Origin: Halichoerus grypus
Taxonomy: Eukaryota > Chordata > Mammalia > Carnivora > Phocidae
Assembly (NCBI RefSeq): GCF_964656455.1
Contig: NC_135717.1
Coordinates: 152,013,793-152,077,792 of the forward strand
Direction: 5' to 3'
DNA: 64,000 bases
Below are positions 23,458 to 32,765 of the stretch, piece by piece. The translations under genes were made by a program, and so were the position numbers. The notes under the pieces were generated by a model. The model ran no database searches and was not told the origin of the DNA. It saw only the letters and a program-made list of their open reading frames with translations. Numbering within the stretch: position 1 is the stretch's first letter; every line of letters starts with the position of its first letter.

Positions 23458-24508
23458 TTGTCCTGTAAGACATTGGAAGCACGTAAGAAGATAAGATTTA
23501 GAGAAAAAAAACATCCCTTGAACTTAAATTCACATTACTATGCTGACCAACAGCAGATTCTCCCTGAGAGTGGAAATTGATGAGTGAAGAAGACCAAGGC
23601 ATATACTTTAGTGGGAAAGGAGAATGGAAAACCTGAGCATATCAAAGACAATTCCTTCTGCTGCTTCATCATTTGGTCCGAGTCAATCAAGAAAGTCAGA
23701 AATAAATAAGGATTTGACTTTATTGGATGGTTATTTAAGAGCTTTTACTCATTTCTTCTTTACCTATTTTGGTCCCCAGTTTCTAGAAGAGTCAAAATAA
23801 GAAAAATCATCTGACCGTGATGTAACATTGCATTTCAACTGCTGAAAAACCAATCAATACTCCCCGTTGGGTTAATGTGTCATCCAATTTTGAGGGTTGT
23901 TATCTTGTTCTGGTTTAATCCTGATCTGTTCTTTGTAAATAAGGACATGCAAAGATAAAGGTAGAAACTTGAGTGTTCCTAAAAGCATTCACATTATAAA
24001 AATCTAAGAGAAAATATTTCAGGTCACAATCCTCAGTACACTGAGTACACTCCGTGCTCTCCAGCATCCCCCATTATCTCTGCCATCACATCCCTGGGAT
24101 AGCCACCTCCCTTCAGCCCCAGACAGCTCACCTTGCCCATACACTGTGGATATTTTCATCCTTCCTGTCTTGGCTTCTCCTATTTCTAATAGGGGCCTTT
24201 TCCATAGGAAGGATTTTTAGTTACTTGACTCCTCAATTAATATTCAAGTTACCCAAGTTACACATTTAAAAACCTGGGTTTCATTGCTTTTAGTTCAAAC
24301 TACAACTCTATTTATAAAACTAGTAAAATAAGAAAATCATTTTCAAGTGTTTTTCTAAGTTTCCAGAAACTCCAGTTGACAGATTAAACTGCTCAAATAA
24401 CCAGTTTCATCTACACATTTAATAAATTAAATCTTAATTTTAAACTGCATTTATAAAAGTAATGTACTCAAATTTATTTTTACGTGCTTCCAATGTCTTA
24501 CAGGACAA
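23458..24508. repeat. 29-bp perfect inverted repeat, arms about 1 kb apart
   Basis: The arm at 23458-23486 begins TTGTCCTGTAAGACATTGG; the arm at 24480-24508 is its exact reverse complement, ending CCAATGTCTTACAGGACAA. Identity stops sharply on the outer sides. The 993 bp between the arms hold no frame or repeat I recognise. It could be terminal repeats of an unknown DNA transposon, or a short inverted templated insertion. The arms are read directly; the origin is open. Confidence 0.75.
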
Positions 24509-24529
24509 ATTTACAACCATAACAAGCAA

Positions 24530-24660
24530 AAACTTCCCTAGCTACATTGTGGTGGGCACAGCATAATGTACAGAGACTTTGACTCACTACATCTTACATC
24601 TGAAACTAATGTTACCTCTGAAACTATACTCAAATTAAAAAATTAAAAATAAAGAAAAAA
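24530..24660 (+). mobile_element. Possible carnivore-type L1 3' end, sense
   Basis: TTGTGGTGGGCACAGCATAA, GACTCACTACATCTTACATC, TGAAACTAATGTTACC and an A-rich end match the general order of a carnivore L1 3' terminus (GTGATGAGCAC, then GATGAATCACTAAATT, then CTGAAACTAATATTACAC, then A tail). Diverged. Confidence 0.45.
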
Positions 24661-25414
24661 ATTCCTAGCATTTAAGCTCTCTTATTGCAACTATAATCAA
24701 ATAAATGTTAAAAAAAAATCATAGAGTCCTCTAAAGCATTCCAGTTCTGTTGTTTATAAACTGAATCAACATCTTATACCTTTCAACTTAGAATCTTAAG
24801 ATTACAATGTTACCCATTTTATATTGAAATCACAAAGGCAATCTTTTAGGGTCAGAATTTGTCACATTCTCTTGAAATAGCAAACATACTGGTCCTTTTT
24901 AGAGAAGCTTAATTTGGGTAGATGGAATTCAGCAACCCCCTAGCCTAGGCTGGATTCAACTAATCTCTTTACTGCCTGATTGAACTCTGCATTCCTTTCA
25001 TATTCTTTGTGTCCAGCTCTGTTCCCAAAAGCCCCCAACTGTCTCAAAACCATCAGCCTTTCTTTATTTAGTCCAAAATTTGACCAAATCATAGATTCTC
25101 CTTAAGGTTGATGTGCTAAGCCTAAAAATCCCTTTGAAATGCACATATACTAACTTGGATGGAAATCATACCACTGTTTTCATCCTTCCCACCACCACCA
25201 CCACCACACACACGATGGCTCAGATTACTCAAGAAGAGGCACAATGAGGTAAGAGGCTATTATGCAATGCATTTCAATGTCTCCTAAAAACATTTTTTGT
25301 TGATATTTGTTTAGAATGCCCTGTGGAAAGAACACAGGCCTTTTTGTAAGCAGTTTTTGAAAGGCTTGTCTCCAAGGCGGTTACAAACTCAAGACATTGC
25401 TAGGAGAAAGTCTG
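24661..25414. other. Unassigned sequence with (CAC)n
   Basis: Nothing recognised except a (CAC)n to (CA)n microsatellite at about 25191-25213. Confidence 0.45.
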
Positions 25415-25590
25415 TTGTAGACCGTTAGAGCTGGAAGGGGTCTGATGGGTCACTGGGTCCAACCCCATGCTGTACAAAAAAGAAAACTGAGCTCTGAAGA
25501 GAGGGGACAAAGGAGGGAGAAATGCCTTTACTGAATATCTTCTATGTTCCGGGCACTGTGCAAGTTAACCTTCAATTAAGATGCATAGAG
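25415..25590. mobile_element. CR1/L3-like fragment followed by a MIR fragment
   Basis: GTTAGAGCTGGAAGGGGTCT, GGTCACTGGGTCCAACCCC and AAAACTGAGCTCTGAAGAGA resemble the ancient CR1/L3 motif with GAGCTGGAAGGGACC and TAGTCCAACCCC. After about 25525, TTTACTGAATATCTTCTATG and TCCGGGCACTGTGCAAG look like an antisense MIR 3' end. Confidence 0.45.
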
Positions 25591-26802
25591 TGGCCCTTAA
25601 CAATCCTTTCCCACTCACTTTCCCCCTCGGACAGAAGCAGCGCTGCCATGCTCCTCAAGTTCACCCATCTCCCGGCCCTGCATCCTTAACACATAGCTTG
25701 GCCTTCCCTTCCATTCAGTCAGTGGAAGTAATCTTCCATTTGCAATTTTGAATTTCTAACCCAGCCTCACATGTACCCAAATAACTTGTGATCAGAAGCC
25801 CAATTTTGATGGACTGAGAGGTAAAAAAGAGATGAATAACTAGGGACTCTCCCCAGAAGTTTGGAGAAGGGAAGGAGTAAGACTGGACAGAGCTGCGGTA
25901 TGGGGACAGGGTCAAGGGGAGACTGGAGAATGGAGAGAGGAGAGCATATTCACAGGGAGATAGGAAGAGGGTGAGCATGTAGGGTGTGCAGGAAATGATG
26001 GACAGAGCAGGAGCCCAGAGAAGGGGGATGGGGGCATAGGTTGAATTATTAATTGGAGGAAGGAAGGATACTTCGTTCTCCAAAGCAGGAGGAAAGAAGA
26101 GGGGATGGCCATACATACTGTTAAGGATGTTAATGCGAAAACAGTTCAGACAATTGCCCAAGGGTATGGGTTAAGTGGGGATGAAGGCTAAGCCAGGCCA
26201 GAGATACAGACTGGGTGGGCATGGAAGAATCTAAGCTCTGGACATCTCCATGAGCTAACTAATGCGAGTGAGGGCATGAATGAGCTAGAAGGACACTGGA
26301 GTTTGAGATTTGGGGTTGGGGCAGTCCCGAGTGATGACACAGCAGGGCAGGACTACTGAAAGGCCAGCATGCCAAAGTAGAGGCCAAGTAAATAACACTG
26401 GGCTTCAAGCCAAGGGTAGAATGGTAGCCAGGCAACAGCTTTGGAGAGCAAGGGAGACACTGATTCCCAACTCCCAGCCTGAGGGGCAGAAGAGAGGGCA
26501 GGAGAGAGTGAGCCCCCTGCCTTTGAGCAGGATAAAAGGGAAGCAGGGAGCTCAGAAGAGACTGTCTCAGTTGATGGCAGAAAACAGAAAAACATTTAGT
26601 AGAAATGTTAAGGATATAGGGATTCTGCTTATCACGGAACAGAGTTTCAGAGGGCATGGTAGAAAGGTGAAGGGAGAGAGGAAGGTGGAGAGAAAGAAAG
26701 CATTCTGGCATGATCTAAATAACAGGATAAAAACTAAGGAGATCTGTGTCCAAGGCAGCAGCTAAGCATGACAGGAACAGGAAGCAGAGAGACCTTGGGC
26801 CT
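25591..26802. other. Purine-rich unassigned region
   Basis: The plus strand is strongly G and A rich (GGAGA, AGAGG words) from about 25860 to 26700, which opens long overlapping frames on both strands (about 150 codons at 25715-26161, 26259-26711 and 26310-26765). Their overlap on opposite strands and low-complexity composition argue against coding. It may be a decayed repeat I cannot name. Confidence 0.45.
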
Positions 26803-26960
26803 CAGCTTAATAGCCACGTGATCTGAGGTGAGGTACTTGCTCTCTCTGTGCCTCAGTTTCATCATTGTAAGTGAGGATAATGCTGGCACATGCCTCATAA
26901 GTTCGTTGCTATGAGAAATATATTAATACACGTACTTAGAAAACTGATCAGCATATAGTT
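26803..26960 (+). mobile_element. MIR SINE, sense
   Basis: AATAGCCACGTGATCTGAGG, CTCTGTGCCTCAGTTTCATC, GTAAGTGAGGATAATGCTGG, GCCTCATAAGTTCGTTGCTA and ATTAATACACGTACTTAGAA match the sense MIR from core to near the 3' end. Confidence 0.75.
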
Positions 26961-27177
26961 ATAGAAAAAGCATTAGCTTTAGAAGGAAAGATTCCTACTC
27001 CACACTTTCCCTCAAGTGACAGACCTCTGGGTATACCAAACCCTGAATAACACATCTCTGCTTCCCACCACTTACATGAAGCAAAAACCCAGCATGCAAA
27101 AAAAAAAAGTCTGTCAGAATCGCTGATAAGATTCAAATTCTTGCAAACCTATCTATGATAATTAATCATTATCTGTC

Positions 27178-27359
27178 TTTTTTTAAGATTTATTTATTTA
27201 TTTGAGAGAGAGAGAGAGAGGAAGGAGGGCAGAGGGAAAGAATCCCAAGCAGACTCCCAGCTGAGCATGGAGCCCAATGCAGGGCTCGATCCCACAACCA
27301 TGAAATCATGACCTGAGCTGAAATCAGAGGCCTAACCAACTGAGCCACCCAGGCGCCCC
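27178..27359 (-). mobile_element. SINEC, antisense, 9-bp TSD
   Basis: T-tract, AAGATTTATTTATTTATTTG, GAGAG run, AATGCAGGGCTCGATCCCAC, GAAATCATGACCTGAGC and GAGCCACCCAGGCGCCCC. The body is a diverged form (ATGAAATCATGACC in place of GGGATCATGACC), so this is an older copy. TSD TTATCTGTC at 27169-27177 and 27360-27368. Confidence 0.9.
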
Positions 27360-27483
27360 TTATCTGTCCCTTGAAAGGAAGAAAAGATGAAAAAATTGCT
27401 TAAGGACACTAAGAATCTAGAGTTATAAATGTCTAAGATGGAGAGTCAATAGTCATCTAGTATATAACTCAACAACAACAAAA

Positions 27484-27685
27484 AAATTTTTTTTTTAAAG
27501 ATTTTATTTATTTTTTTGAGAGAGAGAGACATAGCGAGAGCAGGAACACAAGCAGGGGGAGTGGGAGAGGGAGAAGCAGGCTTCCCGCTGAGCAGGGAGC
27601 CCGATGCGGGACTCGATCCCAGGATCCCGGGATCATGACCTGAGCCGAAGGCAGACGCTTAACGACTGAGCCACCCAGGCGCCCC
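27484..27685 (-). mobile_element. SINEC, antisense, young, perfect 16-bp TSD, inside L1
   Basis: Low-divergence copy: AAAGATTTTATTTATTTTTT, GAAGCAGGCTTCCCGCTGAG, CTTAACGACTGAGCCACCCA, GGCGCCCC. One-base-short head. TSD CTCAACAACAACAAAA lies at 27468-27483 and 27686-27701, inside the A-rich L1 stretch. The 97-codon minus-strand frame is SINE-derived. Confidence 0.95.
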
Positions 27686-28036
27686 CTCAACAACAACAAA
27701 ATTAAGTAACCCCTGTTAAAAAATGGGCAAAGGACTTGGTTAGACATGTTTCCAAAGATGATATACAAACGGCCATAAGCAAATGAAAAGATGCTCCACA
27801 TCAGTAATCATCAGAGAAATGCAAATCACAATCACAAGGGGTTACAGCCTCCTGCCCATTAAGATGGCTCCTAACATAACAAAAACAGGAAGTGGTGGTA
27901 GTGAGGGTAGTGAGGGTGCAGGGAACTCGCATGCGCTGCCGGTGGGAACGTAACCTGGCGCAGCCACCGGGAGGAAAGGTAGGGTGGTTCCTCAAAAAAT
28001 TAAGAATAGACCTACCATATGATCCAGCAATCCTAC

Positions 28037-28232
28037 TTTTTTTTTTTTTTAAGATTTTATTTATTTCACAGAGACACAGCGAAAGCGGGAACACAAGCAG
28101 GGGGAGTGGGAGAGGGAGAAGCAGGCTTCCCGCTGAGCAGGGAGCCTGGATACGGGGCTTGATCCCAGCACCCTGGGATCATGACCTGAGCCGAAGGCAG
28201 ACGCTTAACCGACTGAGCCACCCTGGCACCCC
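28037..28232 (-). mobile_element. SINEC, antisense, no TSD, at an L1 deletion
   Basis: T-tract, AAGATTTTATTTATTTCACA, GAAGCAGGCTTCCCGCTGAG, GCTTAACCGACTGAGCCACC and CTGGCACCCC. The left flank is L1 ORF2 (ATCCAGCAATCCTAC) and the right flank jumps to L1 3' UTR (AGGGAGTTGCTGG). No target duplication is visible. This fits an insertion-associated or recombination deletion of several hundred bases of L1. Confidence 0.9.
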
Positions 28233-28435
28233 AGGGAGTTGCTGGTTAATGGGTATAGTTTCAGTTTTGCCGGATGAAAAATCTGTTTCACAATGATGTA
28301 AATATACTTAACACTAGGAACTGCACACTTAAAAATGGTTATGATGGTACGTTTTATGTTGTTTTTTTACCACAATAAAAAAAAAATGGGGAAAAAAAAG
28401 TCATCAAGTATCTCCCCTCTCCCCACCGCGCTTTA

Positions 28436-28567
28436 CTAAATGAATAAAATGAAGCCCAGAGAAGGGACCCGAATCATCCACAGTCACAAAGCTCACGGAG
28501 GCAGAATAAGGACCAGAACCCAGGACTCTGACACCAGCTGTGAGGTCCCTGCTGTTCCACTGTGCCC
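28436..28567 (-). mobile_element. MIR SINE, antisense
   Basis: AATGAAGCCCAGAGAAGGGA, CCACAGTCACAAAGCTCACG, AGGACCAGAACCCAGGACTC and CTGCTGTTCCACTGTGCCCT give the antisense MIR core and head. Confidence 0.7.
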
Positions 28568-29190
28568 TCCGTGCGAGGTGCTGAGGTAGTGGAAAGATGA
28601 CATACTTGATTTATCAGTAGTGACAGTGACATTCCACTGAACCTGAAAAGGATAAAGATTCTACTCGGTGCATATAAATGCTCATGTGCCTGTGCCCTTT
28701 CTCCAAATCTCATCACAATTATTCAAACCAGCAGGCCTGAGACGCCACGCTGGAAATCTTAAGATATTCACAGCTTCTCTCACCAGTCTGCGGCAGACCC
28801 AAAAGCCGATGAGAGCAGCTTTTCGGTTCCTGGGTTGTCCCCCTGTAATTTAGAAGTCCAGACAGTTACTCTGGAAAACAGGAAGAAAAGCTCAGGGGCC
28901 CACTTAAAAACAAGCTCAGTGTGGGGTCTCCAATGTCGTGGAGGGAAGCTACTAGTTAGAACGTGCTACTTTGAAATGGGGTCACTCACTCCTGTCTGGA
29001 CTCAGAGAGGAAGTCTTTTGCCCATTTAGGAGTTTTCCTTTAGCTCTTTATCCCAAATTCCATAAAGGAGACAACAGGAAAAGCTGGTTCCAGCTCCAGA
29101 AGCAGAGATGAAAACCAGAGCTTTCTCTCTCTCTCTCTCTTTTTTTTTAAGGGTGATGTCAATAGGTTGCCTTCTATTTAATATCAGAAA
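28568..29190. other. Unassigned sequence with (TC)n
   Basis: No recognised repeat or gene. A (TC)n run and T-tract lie at about 29124-29149. Confidence 0.4.
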
Positions 29191-29195
29191 TTTCT

Positions 29196-29215
29196 ATTGT
29201 TTCCATGGAAACAAT
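29196..29215. promoter_or_regulatory. 20-bp perfect palindrome, RFX X-box-like
   Basis: The core GTTTCCATGGAAAC extends to a perfectly symmetric 20-mer. Its layout, two GTTNCC half-sites facing each other, matches the X-box bound by RFX factors in ciliary and other promoters. A KLF/Sp-like GGGCGTGGC lies just downstream at 29239-29247. The palindrome is read directly; binding is an inference. Confidence 0.4.
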
Positions 29216-29542
29216 GAGTATGGCTGAGAATCTCCATAGGGCGTGGCTTGGTGATTCCCGAAATCTCTGAAGGTTTAAAAGCGATCGGAGCTGGAGGCAA
29301 AGACTTCCCTCCCCTTTGCTCCTCTGGTCTCCTTGACACACAAACATCTCATACATACAACACCCCTCTGAGCTCTGAAGGTGTTAGGAAAATCCTTCTT
29401 GCATCAGTATATCCCGTGATGAAGAACTAAATAAAACATTTTGGCAAGGACATCTCTAAAGATCTTTCCACTGCAGAAATATTTTCGTTTTGTTTTGTTT
29501 TTTTTTGTTTTCAGCAACCTACCAGAGGCTGAACCAGGATGC

Positions 29543-29780
29543 CTATAAAAAGCCTTCTGTGTTCCCCTAAGCCCTCTTAATGAATTGTCGGGGAGGATGG
29601 AATAAGATGGGGGTCCGAGAGCCAGAGCCCATGCCAGATGCCGGGGCTGCCAGCCTGGCTCGGCGCACTGGTGGTGGCGCTGAACGGCCCGCTCCCCCGC
29701 TCCTTGAATTGCTGTGGTCTCTGCCCGTGCTCCTTAAGGCAGTTGGCTGCGCTCCTGGCTTGTCTCGCCTGTGTCTGCTA
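29543..29780 (+). promoter_or_regulatory. Candidate TATA motif plus CpG-richer patch
   Basis: CTATAAAAAG at 29543-29552 is a good TATA-like match. From about 29587 to 29775 the sequence becomes locally GC-rich with roughly a dozen CpGs by eye (for example GGCTCGGCGCACTGG and GGTGGCGCTGAACGGCCCGC), unlike the CpG-poor surroundings. Together with the upstream X-box-like palindrome this is the best promoter or enhancer candidate in the window. I see no exon to go with it. Confidence 0.3.
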
Positions 29781-31044
29781 GTTATCGAACAAAGGGTGGA
29801 ATTACTCCCATGCCCAGCTTCCCAGATGCTCACAAGCACGGAGCCAAGGATCAGCTGAGAGAGAAGGGAGAACTGAGCTGAGAAGCACCAATGACAAGAC
29901 TCAGTCACGGCTGAGCAGTGATGGTTCCTGCCACAGGACACACCTGTTGTGTAACAGCCAATGAGCCATTCAGGAAGCATCATGTGCCTCCCATTTAGAG
30001 CTGACCCTGGGCAGCAAGGACTTTCTTGAGATGGCACCAAGCCTGAAAGCGGGGAGAAGAGCCCCAGGGCCCTGGGTCCTCTGCAGCACCTCCCCCTGTT
30101 GCTCAGACAGAAGTCAGGAGGCAGGCAGGCTTTGCTGCCTCTAGGTGTCCCCCCTCCTCCCCTCCTTTCCTCCACTACATGTATTTTCCCCCAAATCCAA
30201 GGACAGTCTTCACAGACTGAAATTCCAGAGGAACTGGCCTCCTGGTCAGACCTTCCTCCCGAAGTGAAGGCTGGTGTAGTGCTTTCTCTAAGCTGAATGA
30301 TGTCCCACTCTTGGTTCATGGCTAGCTTTTGCAAACCAAAAGGACCCGCAGAGTCTGTGTGCACACAGCCCCTGGAAACAGAAACACAAATCTCTTACAA
30401 CCACCCAGATGCCCAGGGGCCGTTAGATTATGGAGATGACTCTAGCCTCTAGCCGTTCTGCCTTCAGGAGCTAATTCCAGAAAATTTAAAAGACAATTCC
30501 TAACCACCATGTCCCAGGAAACCAGGATACACTATCCAAAGAAGGCTATCAAAATATGGACCCCAGAGAGCAACCAGATCTCAGGCTTAAGGAGCATAGG
30601 GGCATTAGAGGAAGGAAAGGACCAAGATTATTCCAAGTTAGCACAGAAAAAGCCAAAACTATTGACTGGGGGAATGGGAGAGGCAGAAAATGGATAGATG
30701 TTTTGACGGATACAGGGAGGAAATATGTGTTTAAGGGCTAGAGAGAGAACATACACAACACTGAGTGAGGGTATTGAATTTTTTTCCTGACTGCTCCTTT
30801 GGAAGGCAGGGAAAGGAATTGCATCCATAAATACATCATCCTCTACAAAGATGAGGTTGAAAGAAACAAACCTGGTCACTGCATCAAGACATTTCTTTTT
30901 CATAAAGCTGTATAATGGCTCGTGTAAGTAAGGAGAAGCTGCGTAGCATTACAATCAGTACTGACTTGGGTATCTTCTCCTCTGTGCAGTATTTCTGAAC
31001 CAAATCTGGGAGTCAGGGACATGGGGAGGGGAGGCAACTGCCAC
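29781..31044. other. Unassigned sequence with the window's longest open frame
   Basis: A minus-strand frame of 265 codons covers 29567-30364. Its predicted peptide starts MHTDSAGPFGLQKLAM, is rich in Ser, Arg, Gly and Cys, and shows no domain, signal peptide or membrane segment that I recognise. It partly reflects GC-richness of the CpG patch. I do not call it a gene. No dispersed repeat is recognised. A purine-rich stretch lies near 30590-30720. Confidence 0.4.
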
Positions 31045-31124
31045 TTACAGAGCATCCACTCTTCTCTAGGTACTGGGCTGGGGGCTCTATATTCAGGACC
31101 TTTGAACTCCAGTCCCTTATAAGT

Positions 31125-31585
31125 AGCCATCTCCCCAACATCCCCACGTGGATGGCTAAAAGCATCTCAAACTCATCCCAAACTGAGTTTCGGATCTTCC
31201 CCCAAACTCCTATTCCACCCACAGTCTTTCCCAATCCAGCTGACCGCAGCTCCATTCCTCCAGATGCCAAGCCCAAAGCCTTGGAGTCATACTTAACGCT
31301 TCTATTGTTCTCTTACTCCACTCCCAACCTGTTAAGAAATTCTCTTGGCTCTACCTTCAAAATGTAATCCGGAATATCTCTCCTTTACCCCACCTCTACT
31401 GCCACCAGCCTGGTGCAGGCCCCTTCATGTCTCGCTCAGATTCGTGCAATAGTCTCCTTGCTTCTACCCCCGCCCCTTTACAATCTATTTTCATTATAAA
31501 AGGCAGACTTTTTTTTTTTAATATGTGAATCAAGTCATGTCGCCCCACTGCTCAAAATCAGCCAAAAGCTTCCTAATCTACTTGG
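31125..31585 (+). mobile_element. L2 LINE, sense, well preserved
   Basis: AAGCCTTGGAGTCATACTTA, TTCTCTTGGCTCTACCTTCA, AATGTAATCCGGAATATCTC, CACCTCTACTGCCACCAGCC, GTGCAATAGTCTCCTTGCTT, CTACCCCCGCCCCTTTACAA and TCAAGTCATGTCGCCCCACT follow the L2 3' region in order (TTGGAGTCATCC, TTGGCTCTACCTTC, TCCAGAATC, TGCAATAGCCTCC, GTCATGTCACTCC). It is the best-preserved L2 piece here, with no intact ORF. Confidence 0.8.
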
Positions 31586-31914
31586 AGTAGAGTAGAGCCA
31601 AGGTGAGGGCAAGTATACTGCTCCTACAATGGGCCTAGAATAAGGGTGTGAAGTATAATATCACAAGGAATGAGGAAATGGGACCAAGAATTCAATCTAC
31701 CACCCAGGATTATATTAGGTAGAACATTACAATATTGCCATCTTTTAAGTACAAAATGGTCGAATACTGACCATCCCATATGGCTCAATATAATTCCAGC
31801 AGCAGAACTAGGACTTAAACAAGGTTTTTTGTCCAAAGCTACTAGAACTCCCTGGAAAGCCCCACAAACAGGTAACACACCACAACATGCAGATTTGTTA
31901 AGCACATAGGAAAT
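31586..31914. other. Unassigned sequence
   Basis: No recognised feature. Overlapping short frames on both strands, no domain. Confidence 0.4.
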
Positions 31915-31923
31915 GAAAACCAT

Positions 31924-32103
31924 GGGGCGCCTGGATGGCTCAGTTGGTTAAGCGTCTGCCTTTGGCTCGGGTCATGATCTCAGGGTTCTGGGATTGAGCC
32001 CCGCATCAGGCTATCTGCTCAGCAGGGAGCTTGCTTCTCCCTATCCCTCTGTGCTTTCTCTCTCTCTCAAATAAACAAATAAATCTTTAAAAAAAAAAAA
32101 AAG
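31924..32103 (+). mobile_element. SINEC, sense, short CT region, 9-bp TSD
   Basis: GGGGCGCCTGGATGGCTCAG, TTGGTTAAGCGTCTGCCTTT, GGTCATGATCTCAGGGTTCT, CAGCAGGGAGCTTGCTTCTC, CAAATAAACAAATAAATC and poly(A). It has the full-length head and a GTCATGATCTCAGG variant body. TSD GAAAACCAT at 31915-31923 and 32104-32112. Confidence 0.93.
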
Positions 32104-32112
32104 GAAAACCAT

Positions 32113-32439
32113 TTGTGATTGGCTCTGAAATAGCAGTGTGGTTCCCCTTAAGTAGAGTCATGCTCCATTGGAATCAAGCCACTCAATAGAGTTTAAGAAT
32201 TATGTGAAAATAAACCTTCAAATCTGAGTCCCATTAATATTTTTCCCTGGAGAGTCAGAGGTGTGGTGCTCCCACAGGATGACTACTTTAAGTAGTGTTA
32301 ATTACATTTGAGACCTTGTTATAATTGTCCCTGTGGAGTAGACGTCTCCTGCAGAATCACACCAACAGTACATCTTAATAAAAATTTCCTAGTTTGTTAT
32401 CCTCTCTTCCCCTTTTCACCCACTACACATATCTACCCA
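32113..32439. other. Unassigned sequence
   Basis: No gene or repeat recognised. Confidence 0.4.
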
Positions 32440-32765
32440 TGAACCTGCTTTCTTGGCGTCTGCCTTTGTTCACCCACATCTCCTCGGAATATGTGTCACC
32501 TAACTGACTAATCATCTTTCCCACCCCACGCCCATCCTAATGCAGGCTGGCTTAGTCGTCCTGCTCTGCTTCCCCATAACACTCTGTACATACATACCTG
32601 TAACACAGGACTCAACGCGCTGTTACAAAAACATGTAAGCATACATCTCTTTCCACCTTGGATTGTGAGCTCGTTGAGTGAAGGGACTGTTTTATTTATA
32701 TTTGCATCTCTAATACCCAGCACCATGCTTGGCAAATAGTAGGGGCTAAGAAATATTTAACAAAG
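32440..32765 (+). mobile_element. L2 LINE 3' end, sense
   Basis: CTTGGATTGTGAGCTCGTTG, AGTGAAGGGACTGTTTTATT, GCATCTCTAATACCCAGCAC and GCTTGGCAAATAGTAGGGGC followed by TAAGAAATATTTAACAA match the L2 3' end. The 5' part is less certain. Confidence 0.65.

Larger units (their letters stand above)
27455..28376 (+). mobile_element. L1 3' part, sense, broken by two SINEs
   Basis: Sense L1 ORF2 end: AAATGGGCAAAGGACTTGGT, AAACGGCCATAAGCAAATGA, AATGCAAATCACAATCAC, CTGCCGGTGGGAACGTAACC and ATATGATCCAGCAATCCTAC. After the second SINE the 3' UTR appears: GGGAGTTGCTGGTTAATGGG, CACACTTAAAAATGGTTATG and TTTTTACCACAATAAAAAA. The ORF2 terminus and first part of the 3' UTR are missing at the second SINE. Not functional. 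Confidence 0.85.

Noticed and set aside
25715..26765. Overlapping 148-151 codon frames on both strands
   Set aside because: They come from purine-rich low-complexity DNA, overlap on opposite strands and show no domain.
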